From Planctomycetota bacterium (GTDB lineage Bacteria > Planctomycetota > Planctomycetia > Planctomycetales > Planctomycetaceae), in the NCBI GenBank assembly GCA_026692825.1, contig JAPLOC010001153.1, positions 823 through 7,466 on the forward strand: DNA of 6,644 nt, given 5' to 3'. The position numbers were made by a program, and so were the translations under genes. Positions within the stretch are counted from its first letter, which is position 1. The number at the start of each line of letters is the position of its first letter. This document shows positions 1 through 5,365 of the stretch, one piece after another. The notes beneath the pieces are model-generated. The model was not told the origin of the DNA, did no database searches, and saw only the letters and a program-made list of their open reading frames with translations.

Positions 1-1
1 G

Positions 2-358
2 CCCGCCGAGGACCCCGCCGCTGGCGGTGCGGCCCCCGCGCCAGATCAGCCCGCTCCTCAGGCCGCCCCCAACAAAGCGCCCGCGACTTTGGTCGGTGAC
101 TGGAAAGCTCCCGGCATTGGGGGTGGAGAGATCGAACTCGCCATGAAGGACTATGGAACGTTTGACTGGAAGTTCGCCAACGGTCCGCAGAAGACCGAAT
201 TTTCCGGCAAGTACGAAGTCAACCAGGACATGCTGGTTCTGGAAAACAACCACGGTCAAACGATGATCGCCCGGGTCAGTGACGCCGGCCCGAACAAATT
301 CAAATTCGAGATGGTGGGTGGTCCTCCCAACGATCCCGGGTTGATGTTCGCGAAGTAG
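2..358 (+). CDS. C-terminal end of a planctomycete protein with Pro/Ala-rich linker and small beta-rich domain (5' partial)
   Basis: The reading frame is open from the first complete codon at position 2 to the TAG at 356-358, so the gene enters from the left and only 118 residues are visible. About 28 residues of low-complexity Pro/Ala/Gly/Gln sequence form a flexible linker. A compact domain of about 90 residues follows, opening with LVGDWKAP and ending with GGPPNDPGLMFAK. It alternates short hydrophobic and polar stretches (FDWKF, FSGKYEV, MLVLEN, KFKFEMVGG), which suggests a small antiparallel beta barrel or lipocalin-like fold. A GxW start is common in such folds. From memory, domains of this type sit at the C terminus of planctomycete tetratricopeptide-repeat proteins, but no TPR unit is visible here, so that parentage is inference. 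An internal TTG at 89 could open a short frame, but the uninterrupted compositionally coherent upstream frame argues against a start there. No enzymatic residues are recognisable, and the function is unknown. Confidence 0.75.
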   Translation, partial: PAEDPAAGGAAPAPDQPAPQAAPNKAPATLVGDWKAPGIGGGEIELAMKDYGTFDWKFANGPQKTEFSGKYEVNQDMLVLENNHGQTMIARVSDAGPNKFKFEMVGGPPNDPGLMFAK

Positions 359-530
359 TCTGCCCCTGCTCGGTCCGTTCCAGTTCGAACGGGTTCGATT
401 CGGTCGGTTTTAACGACGGCTTTCGGCATGTGCCGAAAGCCGTCGCTGCTTGTCGGAATGTCTCCGCACCCATTAGACTCGCCACAAGATTCGGGCAGTC
501 TTTCCCCCCCGAACGAATCGGACTTCTCCA
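359..530 (+). other. Intergenic region upstream of the dehydrogenase gene
   Basis: This 172-base gap holds the 414-445 inverted repeat and a pyrimidine run (TTTCCCCCCC, 501-510), and otherwise no gene. An 8-base palindrome GTTCGAAC lies at 383-390. I could not find a convincing -35/-10 pair with proper spacing. No Shine-Dalgarno sequence precedes the GTG at 531, since the ten bases before it are GACTTCTCCA. If the dehydrogenase gene has its own promoter, it should lie between about 446 and 530, after the hairpin. Confidence 0.5.
414..445. terminator. Perfect long inverted repeat, probable transcription-terminator or 3'-end hairpin
   Basis: The left arm CGACGGCTTTCGGCA (414-428) is the exact reverse complement of the right arm TGCCGAAAGCCGTCG (431-445), with TG between them. 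In practice this folds as a 14-bp perfect stem with a 4-base ATGT loop. It begins 55 bases after the stop of the left-edge gene and ends 85 bases before the GTG of the dehydrogenase gene, the usual place for a terminator. It lacks a clean U-tract on either strand: CTGCTTGT follows on the + strand and TTAAAACC on the - strand. It may therefore be a non-canonical terminator or a 3'-end stabilising hairpin. The pairing is seen directly; the function is inferred from position. Confidence 0.6.
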
Positions 531-3500
531 GTGTGTGTCGACGTGAACGTTGAATCCCGCAAGCGGCCCGTGTTGTCGATTGTCGCCGCCCTGATGGTGT
601 CGGTCGTGATGCTCGGCGCGTCACTCTGTGGGGCCGAACCCGACGAGGCGTACCAACCGAAAATCGCTCCCGCATCAGACGAAGGGGAGCGGGCGATTCC
701 GCAGATTCGAGTCCCCAAGGGGTTCAAAGTCGAACTGTGGGCGGCGGAACCGTTGCTGGCGAATCCGGTCGCGTTCTGTATTGATGAGAAGGGGCGAATC
801 TACGTCGCCGAGACGTTTCGCCAGTTGAAGGGGGTTGAAGACAATCGCGATCACATGGACTGGCTCGATGATGATCTGGCCGCCATGACGGTCGAAGATC
901 GGCTCGCCTATTTCAAGAAGCATCTGGGCCAAAAGATCGAATCCTACGGTAAAGAACACGATCAGATTCGGCTGCTCGAAGACACCGACGGGAATGGCAA
1001 GGCGGACACAGCGACGCTGTTCGCCGGCGGTTTTCGCGGGATCCTGGAAGGGACCGGTGCTGGCGTCCTCGCCCGCAAAGGGACGGTCTACTACACCAAC
1101 ATTCCCAACGTGTGGTCGCTGCGCGATGACACGGCGGATGGCACTGCCGACACTCGCGAGGCGCTGCACACCGGCTATGGCGTGCGAGTCGCGTTTCGAG
1201 GCCACGATTCCCATGGTCTGCGATTCGGCCCCGATGGCCGATTGTACTTCAGCATTGGGGATCGCGGTTTTAACGTTCAGACGAAGGAGCAAGAGCGGCT
1301 GTTCTATCCCGACCAGGGAGCGGTGTTACGCTGCAATCCCGACGGAACGGAACTCGAGGTTGTTCACGCGGGCTTGCGAAATCCGCAGGAACTCGCGTTC
1401 GACGAGTTCGGCAATCTGTTCACAGGCGACAACAACTCCGACAGTGGCGACCGCGCCCGGTGGGTTTATGTCACGGAAGGGGCCGACAGTGGCTGGCGAA
1501 TGAGCCTGCAATATCTGGCCGATCGCGGTCCATGGAATCGGGAAAAGTTGTGGCACCCACAGCACGACGGTCAAGCCGCGTTCATCGTCCCCCCGTTGGC
1601 GAATATAGCCGACGGCCCGTCGGGATTGACCTATGCGACGGGCATCGGGTTCCCAGGTGAATACCAGGGACGATTCTATTTGTGCGACTTCCGGGGCGCG
1701 GCGCAAGGGAGCGGCATCCGCAGCGTTCGGCTGGAACCGAAGGGAGCCACTTTTGAAGTCGTCGAGAACAAAGAATTCGCGTGGCAGGTTTTGGCAACGG
1801 ACGTCGATTTCGGACCAGACGGTTCGATGTACCTCACCGACTGGGTCGAAGGTTGGAATGGACCAGGAAAGGGGCGGATTTACCGGATCTCCCCCGACAG
1901 TATGGCCGCCAACCCGATCGCGAATCAGACGCGTGAATTGATGTCGGCGGGATTCGCCGGGCGAACTCCGGCGGAATTGGAGTCGCTATTGTCGCACCCC
2001 AGTCAGGCGGTGCGTCAGGAAGCACAATTCGCGATCGCCGACCTGCCCCTGCCGCAAGCTGCCGTGCATTTCTTGAATCGCGCTCGCGATACCAAGGCGA
2101 CCAGCGGCCCCGAGCGTCTCGCCCGACTCCACGGGATCTGGGGACTGGGTCAGGCGTATCGTGCCCATGTCCGCGCCAACGTGCCGATTTCCGCGAGACA
2201 AAAACAAGATCTCTTCGGCCCGGTGATCGCGCTCTTGAATGATCCCGATATTGAAGTTCGTTCGCAGGCGGCCAAGGTGCTGGGTGAATGTCGCCACGTC
2301 GCCGCTGTCACGCCGTTGGTGACGGCATTGGGTGATTCGGAATCTCGCGTGCGGTTCTTCGCGGCGATCGCGCTGGGAAAAGTCGCCCGGCTGGATTCCA
2401 ATTCTCTCTCCCGAGTCGCCGACGCGCTGGTGACGGTGCTGCGCGATAACGCCGACCGTGATCCGTACCTGAGGCACGCGGCTGTCATGGGTTTGGCGGG
2501 GTTGAATTCCGCTTTGGATTTGAACCGCCATGTGCGAGATCCGAATGCCAGCGTGCGACTGGGACTGGTGTTGGCACTGCGTAAACTCCGCCGAGCCGAC
2601 GTCGCGCAGTTTCTGGACGATGCGGAACCCCGTGTCGTGGAAGAGGCGGCCCGCGCAATTTACGACGTTCCGCTGGGGGATGGCATGATGGCATTGGCCG
2701 GTCTGGCGGGACGAACGGGATTGACGGAACCGACACTGTACCGGGTCATCGCGGCGAACTTCCGGTTGGGAACCCCAGCCACCGCCATGGCGACAGCGTC
2801 CATCGCGAGCCGGGGGGATGTGCCAGCGGCGTTGCGAATCGAAGCCGCGAAAGCGCTCGGTGATTGGGCGAAGCCGTCGGGCCGCGATCGAGTTCTGGGC
2901 CTGTGGCGCCCCGTGCCACCGCGTGATGCCGAGATCGCGGCCGCCGCGATTCGTTCGCATCTCGCGGGGATGCTCTCGGGTGACGAAAACGTCCGCCGGG
3001 CGGCGACCGAGGCGGCCGTGAAACTGGGGATCAAAGAAATTGGGGCGACGTTGCTGGCGTTGGTTCTCGACACCAAAGAACGGCCGGCGGTCCGGGCCGA
3101 CGCGGTCCGGTCGCTGGCGCTTTTGAAAGACAGCCGACTCGATCAGGCGCTTCCCAAATCCCTGGACGACACGGAGCCGATCGTGCGGGCCGCGGGTCTG
3201 TGGGTCTTGGCGCAACAGGACGCTCCCGCCGCACTGCGGCGGTTGCCCGTCGCGCTCGAAAAGGGAGAACTTGTCGAACGGCAATCAGCCGCCGCCACCT
3301 TGGGCGAAATGAACGCGGAAGAGGCCCAGAAACTCCTGGGAGAGTGGCTGGATCGTATTCCGGGAGGCGACGTTCCCGCCGGCTTGGTCCTCGATTTATT
3401 GGAGGCAGGGAAGCGTCGGAATCAGCCAGCTCTGTCGGTGAAACTGGAAGCGATCGCGAAGGCGAACGCCAACGACTCCCTTGCCGACTTCAAGCCAGCG

Positions 3501-3926
3501 CTTGTCGGTGGCGATGCAGAGCGGGGCCGCCGGCTCTTCTTTGAGAAGGGAGACGTCTACTGCGTTCGGTGTCACAAGATCACGAACCGGGGAGGCGAGG
3601 TCGGCCCCGATCTCACCAAGGTCGCCGGCCAACATCCGCGGGACTATCTGCTGGAGTCGATCGTGGTCCCGGACAAGGCGATCGCGAAGGGATTTGAGCC
3701 GGTGGTGATCCTGACGACCGACGGCAAGCAGATCAACGGAACGTTGCGCGAGGAGGACGCCGATCAGGTAAAGCTGATCACGGCAGAGGGAAACATTGTG
3801 GTGGTGAAGAAGACCGAAATCGATGAGCGGGCGCGCGGCAAGTCGGCGATGCCGGAAGACCTCGTGAAGAAGCTGTCGAAATTCGAATTGCGGGATCTGG
3901 TGGAATACCTGTCGACCCTCAAGTAG
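531..3926 (+). CDS. PVC-type secreted dehydrogenase: beta-propeller, HEAT repeats and C-terminal c-type cytochrome
   Basis: This 1131-residue exported protein matches the Pirellula/Verrucomicrobium dehydrogenase family. A signal peptide is visible: basic RKR at 10-12, a hydrophobic core at about 14-32, and probable signal peptidase I cleavage after Ala35 (LCGA/EP). Residues about 60-453 form a propeller like glucose/sorbosone dehydrogenases, from VPKGFKVELWAAEP to GRIYRIS. It includes the Ca-binding-like loop DTDGNGKAD (151-159), HDSHG (225-229), GLRNPQE (281-287) and GDNNSDSGDRARW (299-311). Residues about 480-965 are HEAT-like helical repeats, for example around 488, 570, 601 and 879, suited to protein contacts. 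The C-terminal cytochrome (about 994-1131) has CVRCH at 1011-1015 for covalent haem and a likely distal ligand Met1107. It probably oxidises a sugar or related compound in the periplasm and passes electrons to the haem. The substrate is unknown for the family. The start is uncertain: GTG at 543 also leaves an intact signal peptide, and neither GTG has a Shine-Dalgarno sequence. Confidence 0.9.
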   Translation: MCVDVNVESRKRPVLSIVAALMVSVVMLGASLCGAEPDEAYQPKIAPASDEGERAIPQIRVPKGFKVELWAAEPLLANPVAFCIDEKGRIYVAETFRQLKGVEDNRDHMDWLDDDLAAMTVEDRLAYFKKHLGQKIESYGKEHDQIRLLEDTDGNGKADTATLFAGGFRGILEGTGAGVLARKGTVYYTNIPNVWSLRDDTADGTADTREALHTGYGVRVAFRGHDSHGLRFGPDGRLYFSIGDRGFNVQTKEQERLFYPDQGAVLRCNPDGTELEVVHAGLRNPQELAFDEFGNLFTGDNNSDSGDRARWVYVTEGADSGWRMSLQYLADRGPWNREKLWHPQHDGQAAFIVPPLANIADGPSGLTYATGIGFPGEYQGRFYLCDFRGAAQGSGIRSVRLEPKGATFEVVENKEFAWQVLATDVDFGPDGSMYLTDWVEGWNGPGKGRIYRISPDSMAANPIANQTRELMSAGFAGRTPAELESLLSHPSQAVRQEAQFAIADLPLPQAAVHFLNRARDTKATSGPERLARLHGIWGLGQAYRAHVRANVPISARQKQDLFGPVIALLNDPDIEVRSQAAKVLGECRHVAAVTPLVTALGDSESRVRFFAAIALGKVARLDSNSLSRVADALVTVLRDNADRDPYLRHAAVMGLAGLNSALDLNRHVRDPNASVRLGLVLALRKLRRADVAQFLDDAEPRVVEEAARAIYDVPLGDGMMALAGLAGRTGLTEPTLYRVIAANFRLGTPATAMATASIASRGDVPAALRIEAAKALGDWAKPSGRDRVLGLWRPVPPRDAEIAAAAIRSHLAGMLSGDENVRRAATEAAVKLGIKEIGATLLALVLDTKERPAVRADAVRSLALLKDSRLDQALPKSLDDTEPIVRAAGLWVLAQQDAPAALRRLPVALEKGELVERQSAAATLGEMNAEEAQKLLGEWLDRIPGGDVPAGLVLDLLEAGKRRNQPALSVKLEAIAKANANDSLADFKPALVGGDAERGRRLFFEKGDVYCVRCHKITNRGGEVGPDLTKVAGQHPRDYLLESIVVPDKAIAKGFEPVVILTTDGKQINGTLREEDADQVKLITAEGNIVVVKKTEIDERARGKSAMPEDLVKKLSKFELRDLVEYLSTLK

Positions 3927-3948
3927 AGGAGCGGGACCACCGGTCACT

Positions 3949-3952
3949 GGAG
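3949..3952 (+). promoter_or_regulatory. Ribosome binding site of the GNAT gene
   Basis: GGAG lies 5 bases before the ATG at 3958, within the 31-base gap after the dehydrogenase stop. It is a good Shine-Dalgarno match and supports this ATG as the start. It contrasts with the dehydrogenase gene upstream, which has none. Confidence 0.65.
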
Positions 3953-3957
3953 AAACC

Positions 3958-4410
3958 ATGTCAAACGTGAAGATCGACATCGTCGGGCCGGCGGATATCC
4001 CCACGATTTCCGAGTTGTACAACCAGATATTCCGCCCCACCCATGACGCGGCATTCTTTCGCCGACGTTTTCAAGGTCGCTGCAATGTGCTGATGCTGGT
4101 GGCCAGCCAGCAGGGGGAGAATGTCGGTTTTTACATCGGGTTTGAGCTGAAGCCGACGGTCTACTTTTCCTGGTTTTACGGAGTCTCGCCCCCATTTCGC
4201 CGAATGGGAATCGCCTCTCAACTGATGGACGCGGTTCACACCTGGTCGCACGAGCAGGGGTACGAATCGATTCGATTTGAGTGCCACAACCAGCATCGCC
4301 CGATGTTGCATCTGGCGATCGCCCGGCGCTACGACATTGTCGGCATCCGCTGGGATCCCGATCGGGGAGATAATCTGGTGATCTTTGAAAAGTCCCTGGC
4401 GACAGGCTGA
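3958..4410 (+). CDS. GNAT-family N-acetyltransferase
   Basis: This 150-residue protein is a single GNAT domain of usual length. It should transfer an acetyl group from acetyl-CoA to an amine in the cytoplasm. The N-terminal part (IVGPADIPTISELYNQIF) matches the beta1-alpha1 opening of the fold, where substrate contacts usually lie. The central strand WFYGVSPPFRRMGIA carries the acetyl-CoA pyrophosphate-binding motif R-x-x-G-x-A, with Arg81, Gly84 and Ala86. The C-terminal segment ECHNQHRPMLHLAIARRYDIVGIRWD matches the motif B region, with Asn, helix and strand. There is no signal peptide or membrane segment. The gene starts 31 bases after the dehydrogenase stop and ends 16 bases before tyrA, so co-transcription is likely. 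The substrate cannot be read from the sequence: an amino acid, a protein N terminus, a lysine or a small amine are all possible, and the neighbours do not settle it. Confidence 0.85.
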   Translation: MSNVKIDIVGPADIPTISELYNQIFRPTHDAAFFRRRFQGRCNVLMLVASQQGENVGFYIGFELKPTVYFSWFYGVSPPFRRMGIASQLMDAVHTWSHEQGYESIRFECHNQHRPMLHLAIARRYDIVGIRWDPDRGDNLVIFEKSLATG

Positions 4411-4417
4411 TTCAACC

Positions 4418-4420
4418 AGG
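4418..4420 (+). promoter_or_regulatory. Weak ribosome binding site of tyrA
   Basis: AGG lies 6 bases before the ATG at 4427. The match is short, but it helps choose this ATG over an in-frame TTG at 4385. That TTG would overlap the GNAT gene and add 14 residues that do not resemble the TyrA N terminus. Confidence 0.4.
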
Positions 4421-4426
4421 TCTCGC

Positions 4427-5365
4427 ATGACAGCTCCCCTTCACAACTCCCAACCGCTGTACGAAACCGCCGCCATTGTCGGTGTTGGGTTGATCGGCGG
4501 TTCGATCGCCGCGGCGTTGCGGCGGCGGGGATTGGCGCGCGAAGTGGTGGGAGTCGGCCGCGACGCCGGCCGGCTCGGCAGCGCCGTCGAACTTCAACTG
4601 ATTGACCGCTATTCCACGTCGATCGAAGAGACCGCCCGCCAGGCGGACCTGATGGTCTTCTGCACCCCGGTCGATCGGATTGAAGCGGGCATTCGCGAGG
4701 CGGCGGCGGTCTGTCGTCCGGGAACACTGTTAACCGACGCCGGAAGTGTGAAGCAGTCGATCTGCCATCCGCTGGCGACCGGTTTGCCTGCGGGGACGCT
4801 GTTTGTTGGGTCACACCCCATGGCAGGGGGCGAACAGCAGGGTTGCACACACGCGAGTTCCGAATTGTTTGTCGGACGGCGGTGTGTGGTGACTCCAGTG
4901 GAATCCACGCCACCAGAAGCGGTCGAACGGGCGTCTCAGTTGTGGCGCGGCATCGGGGGGAATGTCCTGGTGATGTCTCCCGAAGAACACGACGCGACCG
5001 TCGCACGGGCGAGCCACGTGCCACATATCGCCGCCGCCGCCCTCGCCGCGATCCTGCCCACTCAGGCTTTTCCCGTCGCGTCGACCGGTTTTCGCGACGC
5101 GACGCGCATCGCCTCGGGGGATCCGGACCTGTGGACCTCGATCTTGCTGCAGAACGACACCGACGTCGCCGCCGGTTTGCGCGAATTGGAATCGCAAGTC
5201 GCCGCCTTTCGCGCCGCCGTCGAACAGCGCGACGCCACAGCTCTGTGCGAACTGCTGCGGGCGGGACAGAATACACGTACACTCTGGCTGCGGGTCTTCA
5301 ATGCCCCGGCGGAAGCCACCGACCTTTCAACCACTGTCGAGGATACTGATGCTCTGGGAAGTTGA
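4427..5365 (+). CDS. tyrA: Prephenate/arogenate dehydrogenase (TyrA family)
   Basis: This 312-residue protein catalyses the NAD(P)-dependent oxidative decarboxylation of prephenate to 4-hydroxyphenylpyruvate, or of arogenate to tyrosine, in tyrosine biosynthesis. An N-terminal Rossmann fold holds the dinucleotide loop GVGLIGG (19-25). DAGSVK (104-109) and SHPMAGGE (129-136) follow; Ser107 and His130 match conserved active-site residues of the family, His being the catalytic one. The C-terminal helical dimerisation domain carries FRDATRIA (222-229), whose Arg227 probably binds the substrate carboxylate. There is no N-terminal chorismate mutase and no C-terminal ACT domain, so any tyrosine feedback must act without ACT. 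The stretch after the second Rossmann strand reads GVGRDAGRL (42-50), with Arg45 where NAD-specific enzymes usually place an acidic residue; this hints at NADP use but is not proof. The start is ATG 4427, 16 bases after the GNAT stop. The last 17 bases overlap the purL start. Prephenate versus arogenate preference cannot be decided here. Confidence 0.92.
   Translation: MTAPLHNSQPLYETAAIVGVGLIGGSIAAALRRRGLAREVVGVGRDAGRLGSAVELQLIDRYSTSIEETARQADLMVFCTPVDRIEAGIREAAAVCRPGTLLTDAGSVKQSICHPLATGLPAGTLFVGSHPMAGGEQQGCTHASSELFVGRRCVVTPVESTPPEAVERASQLWRGIGGNVLVMSPEEHDATVARASHVPHIAAAALAAILPTQAFPVASTGFRDATRIASGDPDLWTSILLQNDTDVAAGLRELESQVAAFRAAVEQRDATALCELLRAGQNTRTLWLRVFNAPAEATDLSTTVEDTDALGS
5339..5343 (+). 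promoter_or_regulatory. Ribosome binding site of purL inside the end of tyrA
   Basis: GAGGA lies 5 bases before the ATG at 5349, wholly within the tyrA coding sequence. It is the best Shine-Dalgarno match in the window. It fixes the purL start and suggests translational coupling to tyrA. Confidence 0.65.

Noticed and set aside
383..412. GTTCGAAC palindrome and repeated GTTCGA/GGTCGG words as a possible operator.
   Set aside because: The words are short, of a kind common by chance in this GC-rich sequence, and not arranged around a recognisable promoter.
594..635. Possible lipoprotein signal (Cys33 of the dehydrogenase).
   Set aside because: The residue before the cysteine is Leu (ASLC), which does not fit the small residue required at -1 of a lipobox. 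Signal peptidase I cleavage after Ala35 fits better.
1986..3284. A 432-codon open frame on the - strand opposite the HEAT region of the dehydrogenase.
   Set aside because: Its translation is rich in Arg, Gln and His with no recognisable fold, and it mirrors the codon bias of the strongly supported + strand gene. It is a GC-rich antisense shadow.
4329..5282. A 317-codon open frame on the - strand opposite tyrA.
   Set aside because: The product is extremely Arg/Pro-rich and low in complexity, as expected from the complement of a GC-rich gene. The + strand encodes a clear TyrA.
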